DNA from: Muscardinus avellanarius
Lineage: Eukaryota; Chordata; Mammalia; Rodentia; Gliridae
Length of the DNA: 64,000 bases
Direction of reading: 5' to 3'
Assembly (NCBI GenBank): GCA_963383645.1
Contig: OY726557.1
Span: 130,785,251-130,849,250 of the forward strand
Shown: piece by piece, positions 34,401 through 48,009 of the stretch
How the letters are laid out: each line of letters begins with the position of its first letter
Position numbering within the stretch: position 1 is the stretch's first letter
Program-made: the position numbers and the translations under genes
Notes under the pieces: model-generated
What the model saw: the letters and a program-made list of their open reading frames with translations, nothing else
What the model was told of the DNA's origin: nothing
Databases searched by the model: none

Positions 34401-37400
34401 TATTGAAACCAGTTAAGATGTGAAAAATGATTTAGGACCCAACTGGAAGGAAATGACTGAACCCATCTAGAAGTTTATGATACACTTAAAGAACATGAAA
34501 ATGGGTTCGCTGTCCCCTCCAGGCACCTTAGTGTTTGTTATGGTATCACTACTTAAAACAGCCTTTCCATCTGCAGTGACTTCATTTGGTCCTTGAAACC
34601 ACCAAAATAGACAAACAAGGCAACTATCTCTGAACAGGTTTTCAAAAATGTAGACTACTATTGTGCAAAAAAAAAATTTTTTTTTAATTTCCATTCCTAC
34701 ATGTCTTTCTCACTTGGAAAGCAGGGGTAGTCAGGGCCTTCTGTCCCGTCGTGGTCCCCCTCCCTGCTGTGCAAAGTCCCGCCACCGGCCGGTAGCATTG
34801 TGAAGCACTTGAAGCACTGCTCTGCCCTGCTGACACTCTGACCGTTTCCACACAGCTCTCTGCTCCCAGGAGGCGATGACGGGGCCCTGCCGGGCCGTGA
34901 TATCTCGTTGGTACTTCGACCTCTCCAAGGGAAAATGCGTGCGCTTTATATATGGCGGCTGCGGCGGCAACAGGAACAATTTTGAGTCTGAGGATTATTG
35001 TATGGCTGTGTGTAAAGCGATGAGTAAGTCCCGCCTCGCGCTGGCCTTGTGCAGCAGCACCGTCCTGTCCAGCGTTCTGTCTCTCCTGGCCGTCCTTGTG
35101 ACTGCATCTGTGTCATGTTTCTGCCAACTCAGGTGTTTGCTGTCAGTCGTTTCCCCCCTCATTTTTGTGCTTTCTAGACTGAGGCTTGGCTTTCCTGTTG
35201 GCGGTTGTAAGCTCAGTTTTCCATGCCCCTTGCTCCCCATATGTCTGGTGGTGGTTGGTGGTGGTGTGTGCCCTCCTGGTACAGTGTGTGGCATAGCCAG
35301 GGCTGCTGCTTCCTTCCCTGGCCTTGGAGTCTGCAGGCTTCCAGGGTGCTTTAGTGTTTGGGAGGCAGTCATGTCCTCAGCTGTCTGACTGAAAGGCACC
35401 AAAGGGTAACAAAATAACCCAGAGTTTTGGACAGGCTCCTGTTCTGAGCTTTGCCTTTGAACTACCCTGTTGCTTACCCTCTAGTGCATGCCACCGATGC
35501 AGCACCCACTCTCAGAAGGAGTGACAGTGAGAATGCTTTTTGGATTCCAGAATATTGAAATTCTTTGTTATTTACTCTAGGGAGAGAGCTCTGCAACCAA
35601 GTGGTAGTAACTATTTCTCTAATATTTTGGCAGCACTGGGTCACGCAAGGCTTTAGGAAGTGAGGAAATCTTAGCTCGTGTATTGTTTTGTTCTCAAAGG
35701 AAGTGCAGTGGTTTAGTTGAGTTGGGTTTATGTTAGGCATAGAGGAAAAAAAGAGTTTTTCTTTCTACTACTGTCCTTTCTAAGCCTCTCTCTGACCTTG
35801 CAGTACTAACCTATGTGTTAGAGAAGTCCTGAGGTGGGCAGTTTCCCTTGGTTCCTACCCTGGAACTCGTCAGAATAATGAATTGCTGCCTGTTCTGGTG
35901 TTTGTGCTAGAGGTTTGGGATTCTCATTTCTGATGGTTTTCACATACTTTCATGTCCTGTTTTTCTTTCTCCTCCAAGTAAATTTTTAAGTCTTAATCTA
36001 ATTCGGCACTAGAGGCAGGCTGTTGTTACTTGATACAGTTGAAAAGGTGAAAGAGAAGTAAGCCTCAGCAGTTTTGATGCATGAACTTTGTTGATTTAGG
36101 AAAGGCTCAGAGATAGAAATTATTGTAATGTTTACTGCTTTGTAAAACAGCTCAAACTGAGGAGCAACAGAACACTGTTCTGGCTGTGTGTGGTCATTCA
36201 CACCTGTTAATTCCAGTATTTGGGAGGCTGAGACGAAGGATTTCAGGGTTGAGGCTAGCCTCAGCACTTAGCAAGACCCTGTTTCCAAATAAAAAGCAAA
36301 AGGGGCTGGAGGTGTAGCTCAGAGGTAGAATGTCCCTGGGTTCAGTCGTAGTACCAAACAAAAGACTGCACTGTTTTGGGTTGAAACTTAAGGATTTAGG
36401 GTACTGTAAAGATCTCAGGAAATAGAGAGGTGTCAGTCTTTATGCAGAGGTTTCAGTAGCTACTGCTTTGAGACAGGGTGAAATGGCAGGTCTGTAAACG
36501 TGTTTGGTGTGTCTCAGGGTTTTGTATATTTGGGGTCCCTTGCTGGAAGGCCTTGAAGGCAGAAGGATCAGGTTTCAGTGGCCATGTTTCTCCCTCTTTA
36601 AAGGGCTGAGGTCAGTGGATGCACTGGCACCAGGACTCTTGTTATGACTCTGACCTGAGCTCTTCTTTAGAAGTAAACCTCTAAGCGTGCTGTCCTTTTC
36701 CTAGTTTGTTCTCAGAGGGGGGTGAGCCACATTGTGTTATGCGTAGTCTTTATCCAGCGTGGTGACAGGAGCCATCCTCGGCGCAGAAGCCTTTACACTG
36801 CCGACATGTGTTACTGATGGCTGTGTGCAGGTGGTATGGTTGGACTTAAAATTCTTCTTCATTGAACTTTCAGTCTCGGGAAATGTGGTTTGCTAAGTAG
36901 TATATTCTAATTTGGCTAATCTGAAAGTTGAATATTAAGATCTGCTTTAAACTTATGTAGAACTCAAATATTCACATGATTTTAGTTGTAGTTTTTAGAT
37001 TTATTAAATAAAAGAGAGCAAAGAAAAGATGCTTCTGACCAAAAAACTTGAGAATAGCTGGCTAATTTGTAGCTATATCCATCAGTTATATAATTAATTT
37101 AATGGGTTAAAATTACAAGTTATGGAAATTAGGTGAATTTGTTTCTGAATATAAAATTAGTTGAGTTTTGACACTTTCTGTGGGTCATGATATGTATTAA
37201 ACAAGTTATATGTTATTCCTTCCTGGTTTAGGGAATCTTGAATGCATTGGGCCTAACAAGTGTTTCCTGGGTATTTCGTGCCAGGTTAACTGAGTTAGCT
37301 TGACATCCACAGTCCTTTCTCTTAGGAGGCTAAACTCCACTGTGCATGTACTTGTCTGGGTCTAGTAAGTTATGCCTGACCAGCAGGGAGGCGAGGGGTG

Positions 37401-40400
37401 TCTGTTCATGAGCTTCTGCTCAGGGAGACACCTGAGAAGGCCTCTCATTCAGTGTCATGAGTCAGATAAACCCAAGGTATCTTCATAGCCATGGAAGTGT
37501 CCTTGGGTTAGAAATTTAACTTTATCCCTATTAATCCCGATACAGGGGCACTGGCCGTGATACTGGGGTTGAGCATAAGAGTTCTTCAGTAGTGTTGAAA
37601 ACTTAAAATTATAGCTAGGGTGATTTGGATTTTTTCTACCCAGAATCAAAGGATATTCTATTGAGCTAGTTTCAGTTGACCTAAGATTGCCAGAAGATTA
37701 CAGGGCAGGGGGAGGTCTTAAAAAGTGGAGAAGTGCTTCCACAGGGCCTAGTTTCAGCCCTGGTCCCTGTTCAAATGCCATTAGTCACAAGCAGTAAGGT
37801 AGCTGTTTTCTAGGTTTTCAGGTTTCATATCCTGAAGGGAAAATATAGGAGCAACTTTCTTTTTCTGCCCCTACAGTCCTGAGTAGATGCCTCAGGGGCG
37901 TTGAAGATACAGGGGAGGGGGTGCTACCAATAAATTGCTGTATTAGCATGGACTGACATGGTTGATGAATACTGTGTAAGAAGATTGCCCACTCTAATCC
38001 AACAAAGTGAAGTCTTGGCAGAGAGCAGCACCCTGCACTTGTAGTAAGCCACAAGACAAATTGAGTCCATCCTACAGGTCCTGAGCTTGGCTTTCTTCCT
38101 AGAGCACTATGCAGTTTTAACAGTGCGCCTGACCCCTAAAGAGAACTATTTCTGCACTTTTGTTTCAGTTCCCCCAACTCCTCTGCCAACCAATGATGTT
38201 GATGTGTATTTCGAGACCTCTGCAGATGATAATGAGCATGCTCGCTTCCAGAAGGCTAAGGAACAGCTAGAAATTCGGCACCGCAACCGGATGGACAGGG
38301 TGAACCTTAGCACTTTCCTTATCTTTATGGTGTTTAGGATTGGGTAGCATGCTTTCTTCTGTGCACGATACTGGTGTTTCAACCCAGGGTCGTCTTTGTG
38401 CTAAAGAAGCACTGTATTTTTTTATGGGTGAAGAAAATGACACCATCTTTCTAGAATTTTCTGCTGAATAGTAAGGAGTGGTGAGGTTGGAGACAGTCAA
38501 GGGGAGCTGCCTTCTTCATAATGATGTAGCTACCCTCTGTAGAGTTGTGGGCACTGCTGAGCACTTCTGTAATTATTAATCACTTGTTACTTTTTCTTTG
38601 CCATCACTGGCGTAAAATATTTTTAAAGGAGGAAACTATATCACCGTCATAGGTTAGTATCATTTTCCCAATAGAACAGGTTAACTATAAAAATAGATTA
38701 TTAATACATTATAGCCAGATACCACTGCTGGTGGAAGGTTCTAATAAGAGACTTTCTCTTCTTTAAGATTATTCTAAAGTGTTAGCCGGGAGTGGTGGCA
38801 CACACTTGTAATCCTAGCGTTCAGGAGGCTGAGACTGGAGGATCGCGGTTCATGGACAGCCTCAGCTACTTAGTGAGGCCCTCTGCAACTTAGTGAGACC
38901 CGGTTTCAAAATAAAGAATAAAAAATAGGGCAGGGGTGTAGCTCGGAGGTCGAATGCCCCTGGGTTCCATCCCCAGACCCGCAAAAAAAAAAAAAAAAAA
39001 AAGTATTCTAAAGTGTTAAGAGTAATAGGAGCCTAGAATGCCTCTTCCTCCTTATTGGAAGGAGATTGATACAGGATGCCCTGCTAGGCCTGTGTGAACA
39101 CCTATAGAACATCTAGCTGGGCATATTCCATAAGAAATGCTCATTATTTTTTCCACATCAGTTCTGAGAAATCCATGTCAACATTAATGTTTCTGGTGCA
39201 GGAACTAAGGCACAGAGACTTTTTTTTATTATTATTTTGTAGTGCTGGGGATTTAACCCAGAAGCATTCTACCTTCAAGCCACACCCCTAGCCCAATTTT
39301 ATTTCTTATCTGAAAACAGGGTCTTGCTAGGTTGATGAGCGACTCACCACTTGCTGAGGAGCCCTTGAATCTGCTGTCCTCTTATCTTCACCTTCCAAAT
39401 ACTGGGGTTATAGGCGTACACCACCATGCCTGGCTAGCACAGAGACTTTTAAATAACTTGCCTGAGGTTATGTAACAAGGACATCATGGAATTGAAGCTC
39501 CTTCTGGGTATCGTTGAGGCCTAAGAACTTTATGAAGCAGCAGTGCCCTGAGCTAATAAAGGATCATATGATATAGTCTCCGACATTGGAGTAGTCAGTG
39601 CCTGGCAGTATTTTTAGAAAATGGCAAAGTTGTTTCACAGGATTATTGTCTTAGGAGTGTTTTTTACTTCTATAGGTAAAAAAGGAATGGGAAGAGGCAG
39701 AACTCCAAGCCAAGAACCTCCCCAAAGCAGAAAGGCAGACCCTTATTCAGGTAAGACGGTCTGACCAGTTGAAAATATGATTACAGCCAAATTCCCAGGA
39801 AATTTTAATTTCTCCTTTTAGTTCAGGACTTAAGTTGCAAGGGAGTTGTAACTGACCTCTTTTCTTTTTCACCTTTAATACTGTTCACCTATGGTAGAAA
39901 GAAACCAAACTCCTTCCCAGAGTCTACCTAATTCATGCCAGGAAGTAACCTTAGTTCAGCTGCTACTTGTTAATTCTGCTTTCTTGGCAAAAGTCCCCTG
40001 TCATCTTTGTTCTTGGGCTGTGACTTGTTTTCAGCAGTACTGAATTTTCCCCCTTTGGCAGACTGAAAAGTCAAAATACAGAAAACAAAGATCCTGATGC
40101 AAGTGTATCTCTTTGTAAAATTATAACCTTAAAATCAAAGCAATAAACTTCATTCCCCTGTAGTAGAAGACAGTTGCTAGGAATAGAAAATAACAATTTA
40201 ATTGACTTATCAAGTACAATCTGAGTTATAAGCCATTGCATTTCTTGTATGGAAGTTAAGTGTTGTTCCTTCTTCATGACTTAGCATTTCCAAGCTATGG
40301 TTAAAGCATTAGAGAAGGAGGCAGCCAGCGAGAAGCAGCAGCTAGTGGAAACCCATCTGGCCCGAGTGGAAGCCATGCTGAATGACCGCCGGCGGGTGGC

Positions 40401-43400
40401 GCTGGAGAACTACCTGGCTGCCCTGCAGTCGGACCCGCCCCGGGTGAGTGTAGCCGGCGTCTTCATTGTTGCTCACCTTGAAAGGGGTGGTTGTGGAGAC
40501 CGTGTGTGGCATACAGTTGGCTAAAAATTTACGTTTTTATGACAAGTTTTGGCAAAGTTGAAGGTAAGAAGAGAAAGGTCCTGGAGGAAAGCATAGCTTC
40601 AGGGTATTGAAGAGTTGGAAGTTATACAATTATTGGGTTTTCTGTGGTAGCCTTATTTCCAAAGAATAAAAATTTCCTTTTGTGAATGGAGGCTTTTGAA
40701 ACAATTCTATTTGAAATAATACTCTGAAGAAAAGGGTAATCTATATTGAAACTTTTGTAGTGCTCTCAACTTGTTTTTGTACTGGGAATTGAACTCAGGG
40801 GTGTTCTGATTTTGGGTTACACCCCAGCCCTATTTTATTTTTATTTTGGAATAGGGTCTCAGTAAGTTACCACATACTGGCCTCAAACCTGCAATCCTCC
40901 TATCTCAGCCTCCTAAGTACTAGGATTACAGGCACGCGTCACTTCAGTATTTGTTTGTTTGTTTAATTTTCTAATACTAATCTGCCTTTCCTTTGGGGAA
41001 TGAGAAACATTGGAGAGGAGGATATTTGTGTTTTCTTGAAGGAGCCAGAGTACTCTTTTCTCTTTGAGGTGGCATAGGAAACCACCTAACCTGTAATTCA
41101 GGTGTCCAAGGCTAAGCCAAGAAAGAAGACAGATCAGAGGAGGACTATGGGCTGGAGGTACTGGAAACAGTGTTTTTAAGGATCTTATATAACACTGGGA
41201 CTTAGTTTTTAGTATTTTACCTAGAAAGATAATTCTTGTTACTTGGTAAGCCAAAGAAGCTTTCAAGGCCACAGCTTTCATTCTTGTACCTAGCTAAGCT
41301 TTCCATTCTGAAGTGAACTTTTAATGCTTTGTTTCCTACTGTTTTGAATTCTCTCATCTGTGGATATTAAGACAACGCTGTTTCTCTCTTGTAGCCTCAC
41401 CGCATTCTCCAGGCCTTGCGGCGTTATGTCCGAGCTGAGAACAAAGACCGTCTGCATACCATTCGTCATTACCAACACGTTTTGGCTGTGGACCCAGAAA
41501 AGGCAGCTCAGATGAAATCCCAGGTATCTTAGACATTGAAATGGTTGCCTCGGGAATAATTTCAGTTGGGGCACATGTCTTGGCTGTTGATAGGACAGCA
41601 CTGCTAGTTGTGCTTATGTGTCCTTAGAAAGTGATTGATTTGCAAAGACATTTGGTATATGTGTTGGTTTTCACTTTTGTACTATTGTTAAATATTTTTC
41701 CTCTATTAAGTACCTGTACGTAAACTGTGTGTGTGGCCGGCCCTGGGGATTGAACCCAGGGGCATTCTACCTCTGAACTACACCCTCAGCCCTATTCTTT
41801 TTATTTATTTGTTTTTAACAGGGTCTTGTTAGGTTGATGAGAGTCTCACTACTTGCTGTGGCTGTTCTTGAAACTACTATCCTCCTGTCTCAGCCTCTCA
41901 AGTACTGGGATTACAGGCATGTACCATCTGCCCGGTAGCTTTAAGCAATTCTATATCAGTTTATTTTTTATTTAGGGTATTTTATTTTATTTTGGGGAAG
42001 TGTATTAAGTACATCTTAAGTTGTCTTGGATTGGGGCTGTGGCTCAGTGGTAAAGCCTAGGATGTGCAAAGGTACTGAGTTCCATTTCTAGTACTGGAAA
42101 AAAAAAGTCTCTTCTTGTTTTGTGCACTCTGGCTTTTGTTTAGACTGTTTTGTGTTCTGGGTCTTATCCCATGCTGCATTAAGCTTTTCTTTTTCTTCTT
42201 CTTTTGCCATACTGGAGATTGGGCCCAGGGGCATTCTACCTCTGAGTTATGCCCCCAGCCCTGTATTTTATTTTTTATTTTGAAACAGGGTCTCACTAAG
42301 TTGCTAGGTTTCTTTTAAACCAGGAATTTTAATAGCTCAGCCTACTCATTTTCCTGGACAACCTTGTAATGTCACGGATCTTATTTTATTTCTTATTTGT
42401 TGGGCAGAATTTTATGTCACCATCAACATGCCAGATTCTGTAGTAGTGTCTCATGATGCGAAGTTAGATCCCTTGAGTACCCTTGAGCAGCTCAGAAATG
42501 ACTCTAACATTAATTTTTTTAAACTGTAAAGATGAAGAATAATTGTCTTTAAACGTAGAGTTTACCTGAGAAGTTGGGTGCTTGAGAAGAGGGGATAAAA
42601 GAACTCAGGCCCCCAAGAGAGTAAGGATGTGGAAGAGTTAGTGTGGACCTGCAGTTCAAAGCTTGGCTTCTTGCCAGAGGGAAAGAGGGCCAAGACTCCT
42701 CCTGGAGTGCCTCTAGAAAGACTGGTGGGAAATTGGACTTTGTCGGGGGTTAGTGAACCTTTTCAGGTCTACAGATTCTTTTTTTTTTTTTTTTTTTTTT
42801 TTAATCTTAGTCCTGTAGGGCATGGTGGCGCATGCTTGTAATCCCAGCATTCAGGAGGCTGAGACTGGAGGATCACAGTTTGCGGACGGCCTCAGCTACT
42901 TAGTGAGGCTCTCTGCAACTTGGTGAGACCCTGTTTCAAATTAAAGAATAAAAAATAGGGCAGGGGACGTAACTCGGAGGTCAAAATGCCTCTGGGTTCC
43001 ATCCGCAGCCCTGCCAAAAAAAAAAAAAAAAAAAAAAAAGTCCTATTTTTCAAGCTTTTTGTGAAAAATAACTGTTTATTTATTATTATTATTATTTTTA
43101 CAAAATAAAACCCAGCAACAATGGCCTGTTTTGTGTGGTGACAGTAGAAAGGGGGACTTCAATTAATACACTAAACTAATAGCCCTAATGCAAGGGGGAT
43201 CAAACCATCACACCAAATAAAGTGGGAAGTAGAGCTCTGTCATCGTAGAATGTCTTGGGGGAGATTTGACTCCTCTGTGAGCTGTTTACTGTCTTTTCTT
43301 GGCATGTAATTCTAGGAGAGCGTGGCCACTGACTTGGATTAATCTTTTGCCTATTGTGCATTTAGTTATCTGAACACTAGAAAACCCATCCCATATCCAA

Positions 43401-46400
43401 TGTGCCAAATTATTTTTAGTGCGTTTGTGTTTTGACTCCAACCTTCATGAGGCCAAGTGTGGAATTTTCTCCTTGTGGCATCCTGTCAGTGCTCAAAGTG
43501 TTTTATTTTTAAAGCATTTCTGGTTTTTAGTGTTCAGATTAGAAGTGTTCAGCTTGTATAACTTTTGTCATATTTCCTTGCCCAGATATGTGTACTGTAC
43601 GGTGCTTTTACTCCTTCATACTGCGTAGCTCAAGGGGTACTATAAAGACACAATTTTATAATATCCCATGCTGTGGTTCTTACCCTCCTGTGGGTACATG
43701 GCTCCTAATTCACCTGAGGAAGTCTCACAGTGCCGACACTTGCTGAGACTGTGGGTTGCACATTGCAGTTCCATTTGCCTTTTCTCTTAGGCACTCTTGT
43801 GCTTTCCCATCAATTTACTTGAATGACAGAATGGCACATATGAAATTAAATTGTTTTCATTCTTGCTTTTAAAGGCCAGGAATATATCAATCTACAATAA
43901 AGCATTTTTATATTTAACTTTTTTTCATTTTGACCCTTCATTGCTAATGGTTTCAAGCCCACATAATTAATGCATTGACTTCAAGCACCCTCTTTAGGAA
44001 AAACTCAAGAACTGCAAATGTGACCAGGCAGGGATAACATGGATCCGCGGAGCCTATGTGAGCTATAGTAACATGCCTCACTGTGTCATGGGGTGGATGT
44101 TGTCTCAAATCTTTCAGTTCCACCCTAAAGAACTTTTTTTTGTTCTTGGATAAACAATCTTAGAGGTTTTGCATTCAGAAAGAGAGATTAGTAAACTAAG
44201 GTAAATGTCTTCCTTGAACACTTTATTAAAAATCAGATTTTTTCCCCCCTAAAAGAATAGAGATTTAAGCGCCAAGCATGGTGGCGCACGCTTGTATCTA
44301 TTGTTAGGCCAGTAATTTCAGTCTGTGTTTAATTCCATCTAATCTGACCAGTGACAAAAAATTTACTCTCACTCAGTAAAACCTTATTGACTATCCAGCA
44401 CTGTACAAAGTAGGGATTTTTAGTATAGTTGGTGATAAGTGCCTAATATAAAAATCAAACCAACAACTAGCTAGCAAACATTTTTTAAAATTAAATTTTC
44501 TTCTGGCTGGAGCCCTCTCTTTAGATATTCTCTTATCATCGAGGAGCATCATAATGCTGTCTGAGCAGCCTTGTACTTCACTAGTTAGTAAATAGAGCAC
44601 GGGGAATGACACATTTCTGCTCTGTTGGACTCTGTAGTGAATACCTCTTTGGAATGCTATGGACGTGTGTGGGTGTCTTGCTTGCAGTTTCCTCCTGGCC
44701 TGGTTATTTTCACTGATGAGACTTCTCCACCCTAACTGCTTCCAGGTGATGACACATCTCCATGTGATTGAAGAAAGAAGGAACCAGAGCCTCTCTCTAC
44801 TCTACAAAGTTCCTTATGTAGCCCAAGAGATTCAAGAGGAGATTGGTGAGTGTTGGCTTATTGTCAGTGTCTGGTAGGACTTGAGGGTTAAGAGAAATAG
44901 GAGTAAGAAAGGCCAGTGAGGTCGAGAATTAGCACACCACGGCTTCAGAGGCCTGGAATCAACTAGAGCTCACACGGCAAGGTCGAGTCCCCAAGGACGG
45001 GTACACTGGCCAGGAGCCACAGAGCCTCGAGTTCCGTTGACCTTCATCTTGTTAGCGGAAGAAAATCTAAGGTGTGAAATTGCAGGGAACTAGGGTGTTT
45101 CCTATTACTATCCCCCGCCTTAATTGGTGTATTCAAGGCACCCTGTTTTTACAAATCCACACTTATTCTCCCACTCTTTATATTCTTCATTTGTTTAATA
45201 AATTTTATTATATCTATTGTGCATTCCCTACTAAAATGGTATGCCAGTGGATAGTATCTGCTAGAGTTCCTGTTAATAGTAGGAAAGAAAGACAGTAAAA
45301 CAAGTATCAGATGGATTCCAAATGGGTAGAACATTACAACCAGGGTAACTTGAAAGGTGGGTAGTGGCTTTAGGTCAGGGCTGCTGCCTCTGGGGGACAG
45401 TAACCTGAGATCTGAATAAGCACAAGCCATCTGCAAAGATCACAAGGGAAAACACATTGTTAGCAGAGGGAAGCTGGCCTGAAGTTGAAGGCAGGTAGCA
45501 TTGGCCAAAACACAGTGAGGGGGAATTGAGGTCAAAGAAGTAGGTGGGTCCAGATCGTGAAGAGACTTAATGAGTAAAATCAAGGAGTTTAGATTTTATT
45601 CTAGGATAATGGGAAGCTGTCAGGGATTTAAGCTTGGGAGTAACTATATTTGGATTATGCTTTTAAGAGAACTTTTTTTAATCACTTGGTTGCCATGTGG
45701 AGAGCTGAGTAACATTGGAAACCAGCCAGTGAGTGATTACGACAATCTAGGAGCGAGGTGGCGGTAATGTGCTAGATGTCTTTAGAAAGGTGTGTTTTAG
45801 AGGAAGAGGGGAGGGAGGGCGTGCAGAGGGTTAGGTGTGGGTGAGCAGGGAATAGCCTAGAGAATAGTGCTCAGGGTGTCACAGTGAGCAGTTGGTGGAT
45901 GAATGCTGCTGCCACTGTTTGCTAAGGTGGGGACGAAAAGAAAGAATTCATTTGTACACATTAAAATAGGAAGTGTTTTTAGATGTTAAGTGGCAACAAT
46001 CTAAGCTAGCCAGACAGATGGGCTGGAGGTTAGGCAGTAGTAACTGTGTTTAGGGAGACAGGTTTTGGAGTTAACAATATATGGTTGGTTTTGAAACTTG
46101 AGATCATTCGGGAGGCTGAGACCAGAGGATCGCGGTTCGCGGACAGCCTCAGCTACTTAGTGAGGCCCTCTGCAACTCAGTGAAACCCGGTTTCAAAATA
46201 AAGAATAAAAAAAAAAAAAAAAAAATAGGGCAGGGGATATAGCTCAGAGGTCAAATGTTCCTGGGTTCCATCCCCAGACCCTAAAAAACAACAACAACAA
46301 AAAAAAAAAACCTTGAGATCAGCCAGGCATTGTGGTACAGACTTTTAATCACAGTACTAGGAGGCAGAAACAGGAGGATTGCAGGTTCATGGCCAGCCTC

Positions 46401-46694
46401 AGCTACTTAGTAAGACCCTCTGCAACTTAGTGAGACTCTGTTTCAAAATAAAGAATAAAAGATAGGGCTAGGGGGATAGCTCAGAGGTAGAATGCCCCTG
46501 GATTCAATCTCCAGTGCTACAAGAAAAAAAATAAAGTTGAGATCAGAGAGGTGGGTCAAAACATATGAAATTGCAGTTATGTAGATGAGTAAGTCTATAA
46601 ATTGAATGTTCAGTGAGCACTATGTTTTATATTGGTAAAATATTTATAATACTTTTTATAATTTTCTATACTGAAGATTTTTTATTCTGTTTAT

Positions 46695-46742
<48 letters not shown>

Positions 46743-47476
46743 TTTTGGTGGTACTGGGGTTCCTGGAAGCCCTTCTACCTCCGGGCTACACTCCCAGACC
46801 TATTTTTACATTTTTATTTGGAAACAGGGTCTCCTAAGCCAGCGCGCGCGGCTGGCTTCGAACCTGCGCGATCCTCCTGTCTCTGCCTCCCAAGCATGGG
46901 GATTACAAGCGTGCGCCACCACACCCAGCTATATTAATTTTTATACTGAAAAGTTGCTGGGGAAATTTTTGGTACTATTAATAAAAATAACTGCAGAAGC
47001 CGGGCTTGGTGATGCATGCCTGTAATCCCAGCATTTGGGAGGCTGAAACAGGAGGAGTACGGTTCACGGACAGCCTCGGCTACTACTTAGTGAGGCCCTT
47101 TACAACTCAGACCCTGTTTCAAAATAAAGAATAAAAATAGGTATGGAGGTGTAGCTGTGAGATAGAATGCCCCTGAGTTCTACCCCCAGTACAAAAAAAA
47201 AAAAAAAAAAAAAACTGCAGAAGATGTATGTTGCTTCATGTAATTGGTAATTATTTCATAGTGTATATCAAAACATCACATCATACATCATAAATACATA
47301 CAATTAAGAAAGGCTCAGTGGCGCGCACTTGTAATCCCAGGAAGGTGATGAGAGAGGAGGATCACAGGTTCAAAGCTATCCTCAGCAAACTTAATGAGAG
47401 TCTCAGCAACCTGAGATAAAAATAAAATAAGCCTGGGGAGTAGCTCAGAGGTAAAATGCCCCCAGGTTTAATCCCC

Positions 47477-47528
<52 letters not shown>

Positions 47529-47957
47529 TTAAAACAAATCCAGCTGGGTGTCGTGGCACACGCTTGTAATCTCAGTACTTGAGAAGCTGAGATGGGAGGA
47601 TCACAGGTTCGTGGCCAGCCTCAGCTACTTAGTGAGGCCCTTTGCAACTTAGACTCTGTTTTGAAATAAAGAATAAAAAATTGGGCGTGGTGGCGCATGC
47701 TTGTAATCCCAGCATTCGGGAGGCTGAGACCAGAGTATTGCGGTTTGCAGACAGCCTCAGCTACTTAGTGAGGCTCTCTGTAACTTAGTGAGACCCTGTT
47801 TCAAAATAAAGAATAAAAAATAGGGCAGGGGGCATAGCTCGGAGGTCTGATCCCCTGGGTTCTACCTCCAGACCTGCAAATAAAGAATAAAAAGAAAAGC
47901 CTGGGGGATGTAGCTTAGAGGTAGAATGTCCCTGGGTTCAATCCCCAGCACCACGCG

Positions 47958-48009
<52 letters not shown>

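Larger units (their letters stand above)
47542..48007 (+). mobile_element. B1-dID SINE split by a nested copy, (CA)n tail
   Basis: Outer sense element: B1 47542-47679 and dID 47894-47952 with (CA)n to 48007. A subfamily-B copy sits in the A-rich linker. Confidence 0.88.

Noticed and set aside
34856..35023. APP instead of APLP2
   Set aside because: The Kunitz loop resembles APP, but E2, the juxtamembrane region without amyloid-beta, and the [12 protein letters not shown] tail are APLP2.
34876..35388. 170-codon open frame starting in the Kunitz exon
   Set aside because: Only the first 49 codons are Kunitz; the rest runs past the GTAAGT donor into intron 7.
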